Below are positions 24,976 to 32,971 of a stretch of 32,971 nt of DNA, in pieces; positions within the stretch are counted from its first letter, which is position 1; the number at the start of each line of letters is the position of its first letter. The notes under the pieces were generated by a model. That model was not told the origin of the DNA. It saw only the letters and a program-made list of their open reading frames with translations, and did not search any database. The position numbers and the translations under genes were made by a program. Source of the DNA: Neisseria wadsworthii 9715 (lineage in GTDB: Bacteria > Pseudomonadota > Gammaproteobacteria > Burkholderiales > Neisseriaceae); assembly GCF_000227765.1 (NCBI RefSeq), contig NZ_JH165159.1:1337615-1370585 (forward strand), in the 5' to 3' direction.

Positions 24976-27900
24976 ATGGCTAAGTTTTTTATTGACCGCC
25001 CCATTTTTGCTTGGGTAATCGCAATCTTTGTAATTCTTGCGGGTGTGTTTGCCATCGGTAAACTGCCGGTTTCGCAATATCCTTCAGTTGGTGCGCCAAC
25101 CATTACGCTAACCGCCACTTATCCGGGTGCGTCGGCACAAGTGATGGAAGACAGTGTGTTGGCAATTATCGAGCGCAGCATGAACGGTGTGGAGGGGCTG
25201 GATTATATGACTACCAATGCAACCTCCAGCGGGCGCGGCACGGTAAGCCTCACTTTTACACCGGAAACCAATGAAGATTTGGCGCAAGTAAATGTGCAGA
25301 ACAAGCTTTCGGAAGTGACCGCGCTACTGCCTGCAACCGTACAGCAAAATGGTGTAACCATATCCAAATCGCGCTCCAACTTTCTGATGGTATTGATGAT
25401 GTCTTCTGAAACTATGGCCACGGAAGATATAGCCGATTATGTAGAGCGCAATATCAAACCTGAAATCCAGCGTGTTGAAGGTGTAGGTGAAGCTCGTTTG
25501 TTCGGTTCGCAACGTGCGATGCGGGTATGGGTTGATCCTAAGAAGCTGCAAAACTACAACTTGTCTTTTGCTGAAGTATCTTCTGCTATTAGTGCACAAA
25601 ATGCGCAACTTTCGGTAGGTACCATGGGTGATTTGCCTTCCTTAAAAGGGCAAACCATTACCGCCACCATTACCGCTCAAGGCCAATTGAGCACGCCTGA
25701 AGAGTTTGGCAATATTATTTTACGCTCTACAACCGGCGGCGCTAATGTCTACTTAAAAGATGTGGCCAAAATCGAATTGGGTAGCCAAGATTACGCCACT
25801 TCAACCCGTTTGAACGGAAAACCGGCTGTAGGTATGGCTGTGATGCTGTCAACCAGTGGTAATGCTATGGCTACGGCATCTGCCGTGCGGGAAAAAATGG
25901 AGCAGCTGCAGCGTTATTTTCCGGGCGATATGAAATGGGCTGCGCCTTACGATACATCTAAATTTGTGAGCATTTCGATTGAGAAAGTGGTGCATACGCT
26001 TTTGGAAGCCATTGTGCTGGTGTTTATTGTGATGTATCTCTTCCTACAAAATATCCGCTATACGCTGATTCCGACCATTGTTGTGCCGATTTCTTTATTG
26101 GGTGCGTTTGCTTCGATTTGGTATTTGGGCATGTCGATAAATGTGTTGACCATGTTCGCGATGGTGCTGGTTATCGGTATCGTGGTGGATGATGCGATTG
26201 TGGTGGTCGAGAACGTTGAGCGAATTATGGCAGAGGAAGGTTTGCCGCCGCGAGAAGCCACCAAAAAAGCCATGGGGCAAATTTCCGGCGCGGTAATCGG
26301 TATTACGGCTGTATTGATTTCTGTATTTGTGCCGTTGGCTATGTTCAGCGGAGCAACCGGTAATATCTACAAACAATTTGCGTTAACCATGGCGATCGCC
26401 ATTGCATTTTCAGCTTTTTTTGCCCTTTCGCTTACGCCGGCTTTATGCGCAGCGATGCTTAAGCCAATTCCGAAAGGTCATCATGTAGAGAAAAAAGGCT
26501 TTTTCGGCTGGTTTAATCGAAAATTTAAAAGTAGTACACACCGTTATGAAGGTTGGGTTGGTAAATTTTTGAATAAAGCAGGCCGCATGATGATTGTATA
26601 TGTGGCTTTGGCGGCTGTGGCGGGACTTGTATTTGTACGCATTCCTACATCATTCTTACCGCAAGAAGATCAAGGCAGTTTGATGATGATGGTGCAGTTG
26701 CCTTCAGGAGCAACGAAAGAACGCACGAATGCTACTTTGGCTGTTGCGAATGATGTGATTATGTCCATGCCGGAAGTGGATAACTTTATCAGTGTTTCCG
26801 GTTTTAGTTTTGCCGGTTCCGGGCAGAACATGGGTTTCGGTTTCATAACCTTGAAAGACTGGAGTGAGCGTAAAGCGAGAGGCAGTGATGCGGCTGCCGT
26901 GGCGGGTAAGATTACCGGTGCTTTGATGGGCAGCGTAAGAGATGGTTTTGCCATAGTGTTGAACCCGCCTGCCATTATGGAATTGGGTACCAGCTCAGGG
27001 TTTGAGATGTATCTGCAAGACCGCAATAACAGTGGGCATGAGGCTTTGCTGGCCAAACGTAACGAGCTGATTGCTAAAATGCGGCACAACCCGATGTTTG
27101 ATGCACAAAACGTGCGTTCTTCGGGCTTGGAAGATGCACCGCAGCTCAAAATCAATATCGACCGTGAAGCTGCTGCAGCACAGGGCATTGATTTCTCAAG
27201 TATCCGATCGGTATTATCTGCTGCCATTGGTTCATCGTATGTTAATGATTTTCCGAATCAAGGCCGTTTGCAGCGTGTGATTGTGCAAGCCGATGCGTCG
27301 GCGCGCATGCAGCCTGATGATATCTTGGCTTTAACCGTAACCAATAATCAGGGCATAGCTGTGCCGCTTTCCACTATTGCTACAGCTTCATGGCAAAACG
27401 GTATGGAACAAAGTGTACGCTTCAACGGCTACCCGGCCATGAAAATCAGCGGTGCTGCATCATCCGGCTATTCTTCAGGCGAAGTAATGGCTGAAGTGCA
27501 GCGTATGGTTGATGAGATGGACGGATACAGCTTGGAGTGGGATGGTCAATCCCGCGAAGAAGCCAAAGGCAGTGCGCAGACTATTATGTTGTATACATTT
27601 GCCATTCTGGCCGTGTTCCTGGCGCTGGCTGCACTTTATGAAAGCTGGTCGATTCCTTTGGCTGTGATTCTGGTGGTGCCGTTGGGATTTTTGGGCGTAG
27701 TATTAGGTGTGTCCGGCCGTAACTTGCTGGGCATGGTTTTCGGCGCGCCGCCTGCTTATCTGAATGACATTTACTTCCAAGTCGGCTTGATTACAGTAAT
27801 CGGTTTGAGTGCAAAAAATGCGATTTTGATTATTGAGTTTGCCAAAGATTTGCAGCAGGAAGGCAAGAGTGCGATTGCCGCTGCTTTGGAAGCTGCCCAC

Positions 27901-28179
27901 TTGCGTTTCCGCCCGATTATTATGACTTCATTTGCCTTTATTTTAGGTGTGGTGCCGCTTTATATTGCATCCGGTGCCAGCTCGGCGAGCCAACGTGCGA
28001 TCGGTACGACCGTGTTGTGGGGCATGCTTATCGGTACGGTATTGGCGGTTTTCCTGGTGCCGGTTTTCTATGTGGTGGTGCGCAAGCTGTTTAAAGGCGG
28101 AGGGCAAAAGCCTGAATTGGCCGTTTCTTCCGGTTCGTCTGCCGCGCTGAGCAATGACCATACGACGGATAAGGATTAA
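24976..28179 (+). CDS. mtrD: RND multidrug efflux transporter MtrD
   Basis: MtrD is the inner-membrane proton-driven pump exporting hydrophobic drugs, detergents, bile salts and antimicrobial peptides. The 1067 residues match gonococcal MtrD in length and carry the RND layout: TM1 (FIDRPIFAWVIAIFVILAG), a large periplasmic loop, TM2-6, a second loop, TM8-12. The proton-relay Asp pair is in GIVVDDAIVVVENVERIM (TM4), and the Lys of TM10 in GLSAKNAILIIEFAKDL. Start at 24976 (MAKFFIDRP) follows AAGGA and is preferred over an upstream in-frame start at 24967. mtrE begins 2 bases after the stop. Confidence 0.96.
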   Translation: MAKFFIDRPIFAWVIAIFVILAGVFAIGKLPVSQYPSVGAPTITLTATYPGASAQVMEDSVLAIIERSMNGVEGLDYMTTNATSSGRGTVSLTFTPETNEDLAQVNVQNKLSEVTALLPATVQQNGVTISKSRSNFLMVLMMSSETMATEDIADYVERNIKPEIQRVEGVGEARLFGSQRAMRVWVDPKKLQNYNLSFAEVSSAISAQNAQLSVGTMGDLPSLKGQTITATITAQGQLSTPEEFGNIILRSTTGGANVYLKDVAKIELGSQDYATSTRLNGKPAVGMAVMLSTSGNAMATASAVREKMEQLQRYFPGDMKWAAPYDTSKFVSISIEKVVHTLLEAIVLVFIVMYLFLQNIRYTLIPTIVVPISLLGAFASIWYLGMSINVLTMFAMVLVIGIVVDDAIVVVENVERIMAEEGLPPREATKKAMGQISGAVIGITAVLISVFVPLAMFSGATGNIYKQFALTMAIAIAFSAFFALSLTPALCAAMLKPIPKGHHVEKKGFFGWFNRKFKSSTHRYEGWVGKFLNKAGRMMIVYVALAAVAGLVFVRIPTSFLPQEDQGSLMMMVQLPSGATKERTNATLAVANDVIMSMPEVDNFISVSGFSFAGSGQNMGFGFITLKDWSERKARGSDAAAVAGKITGALMGSVRDGFAIVLNPPAIMELGTSSGFEMYLQDRNNSGHEALLAKRNELIAKMRHNPMFDAQNVRSSGLEDAPQLKINIDREAAAAQGIDFSSIRSVLSAAIGSSYVNDFPNQGRLQRVIVQADASARMQPDDILALTVTNNQGIAVPLSTIATASWQNGMEQSVRFNGYPAMKISGAASSGYSSGEVMAEVQRMVDEMDGYSLEWDGQSREEAKGSAQTIMLYTFAILAVFLALAALYESWSIPLAVILVVPLGFLGVVLGVSGRNLLGMVFGAPPAYLNDIYFQVGLITVIGLSAKNAILIIEFAKDLQQEGKSAIAAALEAAHLRFRPIIMTSFAFILGVVPLYIASGASSASQRAIGTTVLWGMLIGTVLAVFLVPVFYVVVRKLFKGGGQKPELAVSSGSSAALSNDHTTDKD

Positions 28180-28181
28180 GC

Positions 28182-29618
28182 ATGAACAAGGCTATTAGAT
28201 TCAAACCTGTTTTCAGTATCATTGCTGTGGGTGTGGCATTGTCGGCTTGCACGATGATTCCCAAATACGAGCAGCCTCAGGTAAATGTGCCGGAGACCTT
28301 TAAATATGACAGGCAGCCGGAAACCGGTGTTCAGGCCGCTTACTTGGGTTGGCAGGATTATTTTGCCGATCCGCGCCTGCACCGGCTGATTGAGATTGCA
28401 CTCGAACGCAATACCGATTTGCGCACCGCCGCCTTAAACGCCGAAGCGGTGCGTAAGCAGTATATGATTAAGCGGGCTGACTTGCTGCCCGGCATCAATG
28501 CCAGCGCCACAGGCCAGCGCGCGCGAGTGGCGGAGGATTTGAGCGCAACCGGCAGATCGATGGTTACTTCGGCGTACACGGTAGGCTTGGGTATTACTGC
28601 ATACGAAATCGATTTGTTCGGCAAAGTACGCAGCAATGCTGAAGCGGCCAAACAAGGCTATTTCAATAGTTTGGCTGCGCGTGATTCCGCGCATCTGAGC
28701 CTGATTGCTTCCGTGGCAAAAGCCTATTTCAACGAGCGCTACGCCGAGGAAACCATGAAGCTGGCACAAAATGTGTTGCAATCGCGGGAGCAGACTTATA
28801 AGTTGACCCGCTTGAAACATCAAGCCGGTGTGATTTCTGCGGTGGATTTGCGCCAGCAGGAAGCTTTGATTGAGTCGGCCAAAGCTGATTATGAAGCGGC
28901 CGTGCAGGCTAAAGAACAAGCGCGCAATGCTTTGGCCGTGTTGCTCAACCAGCCGATACCGCAAGACCTGCCCGCCGGTTTGCAGTTGGACAAACAGTAT
29001 AAAATCAACAAGCTGCCTGCCGGTTTGAGCTCGGATGTGCTGTTGAACCGGCCGGATATCCGGGCTGCTGAATTTGCTTTAAAACAGGCCAATGCGAATA
29101 TCGGCGCGGCGCGGGCGGCATTCTTCCCCAGCATCAGTTTAACCAGTACCATTGGTACGGGTTCGACCGAATTGAGCGGATTGTTTCAGGGCGGTAATAG
29201 AACCTGGGTGTTTGCGCCTACTATTAATCTGCCGATTTTTAACTGGGGCAGTAACAAAGCGAATCTAGACGCAGCAAAAATCCGCCAGCAAATTCAAGTG
29301 GTGGCTTATGAAGCGGCGGTGCAGAATGCGTTTAGAGATGTGTCGGATGCTTTGGTGGCGCGGGAACAGCTGGATAAGCGTTACGCTTCGGCAAAAAAAC
29401 AAAGTAAAGCCCAAGCCGACACCTTGCGGCTGGTGCGTTTGCGCTATAAGCACGGCGTATCCAGCGCTTTGGATTTATTGGATGCGGAACGCAGCAGTTA
29501 CAGCGCTGATACCGGATTGTTAAGCATGCAGCTGACCCGTTTGGAAAATCTGGCCGATGTGTATAAAGCGCTGGGCGGCGGCTTGAAACGCCATACGCAG
29601 GATGCCGCAGGGCAGTAG
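28182..29618 (+). CDS. mtrE: Outer-membrane efflux channel MtrE
   Basis: MtrE is the TolC/OprM-type outer-membrane exit duct for the pump. The 478-residue product has a lipoprotein signal (lipobox LSAC, Cys23), then two repeated OEP domains. The first includes LGWQDYFADPRLHRLIEIALERNTDLRTA and YEIDLFGKVRSN; the second NRPDIRAAEFALKQANANIGAARAAFFPSISLT and LRLVRLRYKHGVSSALDLLDAER. The GTD-type coiled coils are intact. It is the last gene of mtrCDE, and a DUS hairpin follows. Confidence 0.96.
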   Translation: MNKAIRFKPVFSIIAVGVALSACTMIPKYEQPQVNVPETFKYDRQPETGVQAAYLGWQDYFADPRLHRLIEIALERNTDLRTAALNAEAVRKQYMIKRADLLPGINASATGQRARVAEDLSATGRSMVTSAYTVGLGITAYEIDLFGKVRSNAEAAKQGYFNSLAARDSAHLSLIASVAKAYFNERYAEETMKLAQNVLQSREQTYKLTRLKHQAGVISAVDLRQQEALIESAKADYEAAVQAKEQARNALAVLLNQPIPQDLPAGLQLDKQYKINKLPAGLSSDVLLNRPDIRAAEFALKQANANIGAARAAFFPSISLTSTIGTGSTELSGLFQGGNRTWVFAPTINLPIFNWGSNKANLDAAKIRQQIQVVAYEAAVQNAFRDVSDALVAREQLDKRYASAKKQSKAQADTLRLVRLRYKHGVSSALDLLDAERSSYSADTGLLSMQLTRLENLADVYKALGGGLKRHTQDAAGQ

Positions 29619-29636
29619 ATGTTGCAACCAACCGCA

Positions 29637-29669
29637 AATGCCTGTCTGAAAATGTTTCAGACAGGCATT
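29637..29669. terminator. Inverted DUS pair after mtrE
   Basis: Exact DUS at 29639-29650 and 29656-29667 form a 15-bp stem with an ATG loop, 18 bases after the mtrE stop. It should end the mtrCDE transcript. Confidence 0.85.
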
Positions 29670-29689
29670 CTTAAAAGTGAAGCCGAAAT

Positions 29690-29995
29690 ATGCCTGATAT
29701 TGCCGAATACCGTTTACCGAAGCCCGATACCGAGTGCGGTGATTGGTGCGTGTATCTGATTTTGTGTGAAGGCGGTGCGCTTTATTGCGGCATCAGTAAC
29801 CGCCCCGAAGCCCGATTTGCCGCCCATTTGGCGGGTAAGGGGGCGAAGTACACGCGCATCAGGAAGCCGCTTGAAATGCGTTTGGTCAGCCAAGCGCTTT
29901 CCAAATCGGCGGCATCCAGGCTGGAGGCGAAAGTTAAGCAGTTGAAAGCGGCTCAGAAGCAGGATTTGTGGGCGGCTCTGGCGGAAGTGGTTTAA
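29690..29995 (+). CDS. GIY-YIG nuclease-domain protein
   Basis: A 101-residue single-domain protein of the GIY-YIG (YhbQ-like) family. The signature is CVYLILCEGGALYCGISNRPEARFAAHLAGKGAKYTR, with the paired Tyr residues, the catalytic-type Arg (PEARF) and His, and a C-terminal Glu (SRLEAKVKQLK). Small stand-alone members have been linked to DNA repair in E. coli, but the substrate is not certain. It begins 20 bases past the mtrE terminator hairpin, which leaves little room for a promoter, so readthrough may contribute. Confidence 0.88.
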   Translation: MPDIAEYRLPKPDTECGDWCVYLILCEGGALYCGISNRPEARFAAHLAGKGAKYTRIRKPLEMRLVSQALSKSAASRLEAKVKQLKAAQKQDLWAALAEVV

Positions 29996-30043
29996 CGATA
30001 ACCAATGTACTGTTTTTTAGGTGTGTTTATAAATTGAACAACA

Positions 30044-30087
30044 TATGCCTGTCTGAAAACACGTTTGCAAGGTTTCAGACAGGCATA
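30044..30087. terminator. Inverted DUS pair between convergent genes
   Basis: Exact DUS at 30046-30057 and 30074-30085 form a 15-bp stem, ending 2 bases before the stop of the beta-helix gene on the minus strand; bidirectional. Confidence 0.85.
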
Positions 30088-30089
30088 GT

Positions 30090-31115
30090 TTATTCTCCAC
30101 GGTTATCGGAGATGTGGTTGGGCTGCCAACTTTGTTTGATGGTAAACCGCGGCCAGAATGTATCGAAACGGTTGCCGGTGATTCGGTTGTTTTCGGCAAA
30201 ATCGCGGTCATCTGCGCTGCTGCCCAGAGCGTAGCCTGCATCGTCGCCGCAATAGGATTTGCCGCCGTTGCGCGAGGCAACCCAGATAATCGGGCGGTAG
30301 GCCCCCGCCTGCTTGTTAGCGAAATAATTGTCGCTGATGATATTGGACGAGGGTGTTTGATGACGGATCACGCCGCGCTCGCCGCAGTTGCGGTAGAGGA
30401 AAATGCCGCCTTTGTGCGGAGACAAAAAGCGGTTGTGGCGGATGGTGTTGTGTGCGGAGCCGTCGAGCGCAAGCTGCTCGCGCTTGGTACGGACTTCCAC
30501 GGTGTTGTGTTCAAAAACATTGCGGGCGCTTTCCATGTCGAAATACACCGCAGGGCCGTCGGATTGGCCGCCGATATGGCTGTTTTTGATTGTGATGTAG
30601 GAGGCGCCGGGGCGCAGGTAGAGCGGAATGCGGCGGCTGCCCGTGATGTTGACTTTATCTAAGGTGATGTGTGTAGGCGCGGCAGCCTGAATGCTTTGGG
30701 TGGTGTCGGGGCGTCGGGAAACGGTGCGCAAAGTATCGTCGTCCATGCCGCTGATGCGCAGTGCACCCTGGATATTGCAGTTGCGCAGGGTAAGGTTTTG
30801 CGGGCGTTGCCATTGGCCGTTGTGCAGGATGGAACGTATTTTCACGTTGTCGCCGTTGCCGCTTTGGCGCACGATGTGTGCGCCGTTGCAATCAAATGTA
30901 ATGTTGGAAGCGGCTTCGCCTTGAAACACCAATTCTTTGCTGATGCGGCTGCCTGAAGGCAGAGCGGCGGAGCAGTCGATTGCCACTTGTGTGGCGCCTC
31001 CGTGTGCCGGAGCCACGATTTCAGCTGTTTTTTCAGCGGAGCAGGTTTTTTCGGCGGTTTGGGCAGAGGCAAACGGTACGAAGCCGACCAAAACGGGAAT
31101 CAGCCAATGGCGCAT
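30090..31115 (-). CDS. Exported right-handed beta-helix protein
   Basis: A 341-residue protein with a signal peptide (MRHWLIPVLVGFVPFASAQ) and a mature part full of short repeated strands of the parallel beta-helix type: ITFDCNGAHIV, LTLRNCNIQG, ITLDKVNITGS, YITIKNSHIGG, NVFEHNTVEVR, NTIRHNRFLS, NIISDNYFAN, NRITGNRFDT. This is the PbH1/NosD-like pattern seen in pectinase-fold and carbohydrate-binding or modifying proteins. No catalytic motif is certain. The ATG at 31115 is chosen because AGGAAG precedes it and the signal peptide starts there; a longer start at 31139 is unlikely. Periplasmic or surface location is inferred; function is unknown. Confidence 0.8.
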   Translation of the reverse strand: MRHWLIPVLVGFVPFASAQTAEKTCSAEKTAEIVAPAHGGATQVAIDCSAALPSGSRISKELVFQGEAASNITFDCNGAHIVRQSGNGDNVKIRSILHNGQWQRPQNLTLRNCNIQGALRISGMDDDTLRTVSRRPDTTQSIQAAAPTHITLDKVNITGSRRIPLYLRPGASYITIKNSHIGGQSDGPAVYFDMESARNVFEHNTVEVRTKREQLALDGSAHNTIRHNRFLSPHKGGIFLYRNCGERGVIRHQTPSSNIISDNYFANKQAGAYRPIIWVASRNGGKSYCGDDAGYALGSSADDRDFAENNRITGNRFDTFWPRFTIKQSWQPNHISDNRGE

Positions 31116-31156
31116 GATGCTTCCTATGAGAGTTATCAATGAGGCATCATAACATG

Positions 31157-31210
31157 TAATGCCTGTCTGAAAGCCTGTTCTGCTTGGGGCAAGTTTTCAG
31201 ACAGGCATTA
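31157..31210. repeat. Inverted DUS pair in a divergent promoter region
   Basis: Exact DUS at 31160-31171 and 31196-31207 form a 16-bp stem with a 22-base loop. It lies between the starts of the beta-helix gene and dapC, so it is upstream of both and cannot be an ordinary 3' terminator. Confidence 0.85.
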
Positions 31211-31269
31211 AGCGCTGTGCAAAGCTGTGTTAAACTTTCTTCCCCGAACACAACCCACAGCCAAATATT

Positions 31270-32457
31270 ATGAACCCTTTATTAAACAGCCTGAAACCTT
31301 ACCCGTTTGCCCGTTTGCGCGAAGCTTTGCAGGGCGTTTGCCCGCCGGAAGGTGTGGATTTGGTGCCGCTGCATATCGGCGAGCCGAAACATGCCACGCC
31401 GAAAGTGATTACCGATGCGCTAACCGAAGCCCTGTCTGAATTGTCGGTTTATCCGCTTTCCGCCGGTTTGCCGCAGCTGCGCGAAGCGTGTGCCCGCTGG
31501 GTGGCGCGGCGCTACGACGGCTTGGTTCTGAACCCTGAAACCGAGATTTTGCCGGTGCTGGGTAGCCGGGAAGCTTTGTTTTCGTTTGCGCAAGTGGTGC
31601 TGAATCCGACTGCCGACGGTAAAGACGTGGTGGTCAGCCCGAACCCGTTTTATCAGATTTACGAAGGCGCGGCCTTGCTTGGCGGCGGTGAAATTTGTTT
31701 TGCCAACTGCTATGCGCCGGATTTTATTCCTGCTTGGGAAGAAATTGCCGAAGATATTTGGCCGCGTGTGAAGCTGGTATTTGTGTGCTCGCCGAACAAT
31801 CCGAGCGGCAGCGTGATGCAGCAGGAAGATTGGAACACGCTTTTTGCTTTGCAGGATAAATATGATTTTGTGATTGCTTCGGACGAATGCTATTCCGAAA
31901 TTTATTTCGACGGTGCAAAACCCATCGGCTGTTTGCAGGCGGCGCAAGCGGCGGGGCGGGGCAACAGAAATATCGTGATGTTTACCAGCTTGTCGAAACG
32001 CTCCAACGTGCCGGGTTTGCGTTCGGGTTTCGTGGCCGGCGATGCGGATTTGCTCAAAGCGTTTTTGTTGTACCGCACTTATCACGGCAGCGCCATGAGC
32101 GTGCCGGTGCAGAAAGCAAGTATTGCCGCTTGGGACGATGAAGCGCATGTGGCCGAAAACCGCCGCTTGTATCAGGAGAAGTTTGACAAAGTGCTGCCGG
32201 TATTGCGTGAGGCGTTTGAGGTAAACATGCCGGAAGCTTCGTTTTATTTGTGGCTGAAAGTGCCTGACGGCGATGACTTGGCTTTTGCGAAAAAGCTGTT
32301 GGGCGAAGCGGGCATTCAGGTGTTGCCGGGCCGCTTTTTGGCGCGCGACACGGCACACGGCAACCCGGGTTTGGGCTATGTGCGCATTGCTTTGGTGGCC
32401 GGTGTGGAAGAATGCGTGGCGGCTGCGCGCAAGATGGTGGATTTGTATTGCGGGTAA
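31270..32457 (+). CDS. dapC: Succinyldiaminopimelate transaminase
   Basis: DapC is a class I/II PLP aminotransferase that makes N-succinyl-LL-diaminopimelate, on the route to lysine and peptidoglycan. The 395-residue product begins MNPLLNSLKPYPFARLREAL, and shows IGEPKHATPKVI, VSPNPFYQIYEGAALLGG, the SPNNPSGSVM loop, the DECYSEIY Asp/Tyr pair, and the PLP lysine in TSLSKRSNVPGLRSGF. The C-terminal Arg that binds carboxylate is in GYVRIALV. Assignment to DapC rather than another aminotransferase rests on similarity to neisserial DapC from memory; the class is certain. Confidence 0.9.
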   Translation: MNPLLNSLKPYPFARLREALQGVCPPEGVDLVPLHIGEPKHATPKVITDALTEALSELSVYPLSAGLPQLREACARWVARRYDGLVLNPETEILPVLGSREALFSFAQVVLNPTADGKDVVVSPNPFYQIYEGAALLGGGEICFANCYAPDFIPAWEEIAEDIWPRVKLVFVCSPNNPSGSVMQQEDWNTLFALQDKYDFVIASDECYSEIYFDGAKPIGCLQAAQAAGRGNRNIVMFTSLSKRSNVPGLRSGFVAGDADLLKAFLLYRTYHGSAMSVPVQKASIAAWDDEAHVAENRRLYQEKFDKVLPVLREAFEVNMPEASFYLWLKVPDGDDLAFAKKLLGEAGIQVLPGRFLARDTAHGNPGLGYVRIALVAGVEECVAAARKMVDLYCG

Positions 32458-32618
32458 GTGGATTTGCGGGGAGCGAATCGATATAGCAAGTAAACTTAAA
32501 AATCGGCCTATCAGTCATAATCGGGCTTGACCCAGGCATTTCTTAAAGTTACCGGAACTCAAGATGCTCGGATAAAGCCCAAGAGCATGACGAAACCATG
32601 ACAAAATACCAAACACAA
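32458..32618. other. Spacer with two palindromic repeat relatives
   Basis: No gene. Two segments (32514-32539 on plus; 32563-32592 on minus) share the GGGCTTGACCC-type core of the small palindrome at 16616-16648. Confidence 0.5.
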
Positions 32619-32646
32619 TGCCTGTCTGAAAGGATTCAGACAGGCA
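32619..32646. terminator. Inverted DUS pair cut by an insertion sequence
   Basis: Exact DUS at 32619-32630 and 32635-32646 with an AGGA loop, presumably the dapC terminator. Its right arm ends where the IS left end begins at 32647, so outer pairing bases seen in other hairpins are missing. Confidence 0.8.
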
Positions 32647-32668
32647 GAGACTTTTGCAAAATTCCTCC

Positions 32669-32707
32669 AAATCCCCTAAATTTCCTCCCAAGATATTTAG
32701 GGGATTT
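32669..32707 (+). promoter_or_regulatory. Hairpin masking the transposase ribosome-binding site
   Basis: Perfect 13-bp stem with a 13-base loop; the GGGGA that would serve as ribosome-binding site for the ATG at 32711 lies in the right arm. Transcripts reading in from outside would hide it. Confidence 0.55.
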
Positions 32708-32710
32708 CTC

Positions 32711-32971
32711 ATGAGCACCTTCTTTCAGCAAACCGCACAAACCATGATTGCCAAACAAATCGACCGCTTCCCTTTATTTTGAAGCTGGAGCAGATGATCG
32801 ATTGGCAACCAATGAGCATTACCTGAACGGTCAGAAAACCCGCTACCTTCGAGACCACCGCAGCCGTCCCGCCTATCCCCCGTTATCCATGTTCAAAGCC
32901 GTTCTGCTCGGCCAATGGCACAGCCTCTCCGATCCCGAACACAGCCTCATTTACCCGTATTGATTTCAACC
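32711..32971 (+). pseudogene. Frameshifted IS1106-like transposase (5' part)
   Basis: The start MSTFFQQTAQTMIAKQIDRF matches IS1106-type transposases, then the frame breaks. Near 32777 extra bases cause a stop after FPLF, while the next frame continues LKLEQMIDWQP. Near 32810 a lost base shifts to the frame reading EHYLNGQKTRYLRDHRSRPAYP and MFKAVLLGQWHSLSDPE. Near 32950 another extra T breaks HSLITRIDFN, and two codons (LE) seem missing before it. With at least three frame errors in 260 bases the copy is dead. It is truncated by the window edge, so its full length is unknown. Confidence 0.85.

Larger units (their letters stand above)
32647..32971 (+). mobile_element. IS5-family (IS1106-like) element, left part
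   Basis: The left end GAGACTTTTGCAAAATTCC resembles the terminal repeat of IS1106-type neisserial elements as I recall it. It is followed by a 13-bp hairpin (32669-32681 with 32695-32707) and a transposase pseudogene. The element runs past the window end, so its right end and any target duplication cannot be seen. Confidence 0.75.

Noticed and set aside
31418-31440. CCTGTCTGAA in dapC, a possible DUS
   Set aside because: Only 10 of 12 bases match and it encodes ordinary DapC residues; treated as chance.

Overview
The window is chromosomal DNA from a member of the Neisseriaceae. The clearest sign is a 12-mer, TGCCTGTCTGAA, present in about 35 exact copies on both strands. This is the neisserial DNA uptake sequence (DUS) in the variant I recall as the wadDUS dialect of Neisseria wadsworthii and its relatives, not the ATGCCGTCTGAA of N. 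meningitidis and N. gonorrhoeae. Other neisserial markers are an mtrR-mtrCDE efflux locus, a Correia-type small inverted-repeat element, an IS1106-like transposase remnant and close gonococcal/meningococcal counterparts for most genes. Nearly everything is core genome. I see no prophage, CRISPR array or large island.

Layout. 1-1300: greA (minus) with a long leader holding a promoter and an intrinsic terminator, then two tandem tRNA-Leu(CAA) genes (minus). 1400-5000: a Sco-type lipoprotein, hisG, an unusual lysine-rich protein with an in-frame 18-bp repeat, and hisD (plus). 5200-7700: a membrane-anchored endonuclease/exonuclease/phosphatase-family protein and rarA (minus). 7800-10850: a small lipoprotein, thrC, a Correia-like element and an AraC-family regulator (plus). 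10870-14890 (minus): a PEBP-like exported protein, adk, kdsB, a Trm112-like protein, a DUF2059 protein and lpxK, a run rich in lipid A/Kdo genes. 15070-16570: rdgC and dcd (plus). 16750-22160 (minus): pqiC, pqiB, pqiA (MCE lipid transport), xerC, a TerB-like protein and a thioesterase. 22300-29620: uspA, then mtrR divergent from mtrC-mtrD-mtrE. 29690-32460: a GIY-YIG protein, an exported beta-helix protein and dapC. 32647-end: a frameshifted IS5-family (IS1106-like) transposase running off the window.

How it works together. Uptake sequences often sit as inverted pairs just after stop codons, making long hairpins that should act as terminators; others are singles, several of them inside genes (three in lpxK). 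mtrR and mtrCDE are a repressor/efflux-pump unit with overlapping divergent promoters around a palindrome. hisG and hisD belong to histidine biosynthesis, dapC to lysine/peptidoglycan precursor synthesis and thrC to threonine synthesis. lpxK and kdsB serve lipooligosaccharide synthesis, and pqiABC outer-membrane lipid homeostasis. rdgC, rarA and xerC serve recombination and chromosome maintenance.

The least ordinary items are the greA leader, which resembles the E. coli GraL arrangement; the hisG-hisD interloper, which looks like a PIN-like nuclease fold without its acidic residues; and hisD, which carries uptake sequences of a different neisserial dialect from the rest of the window.
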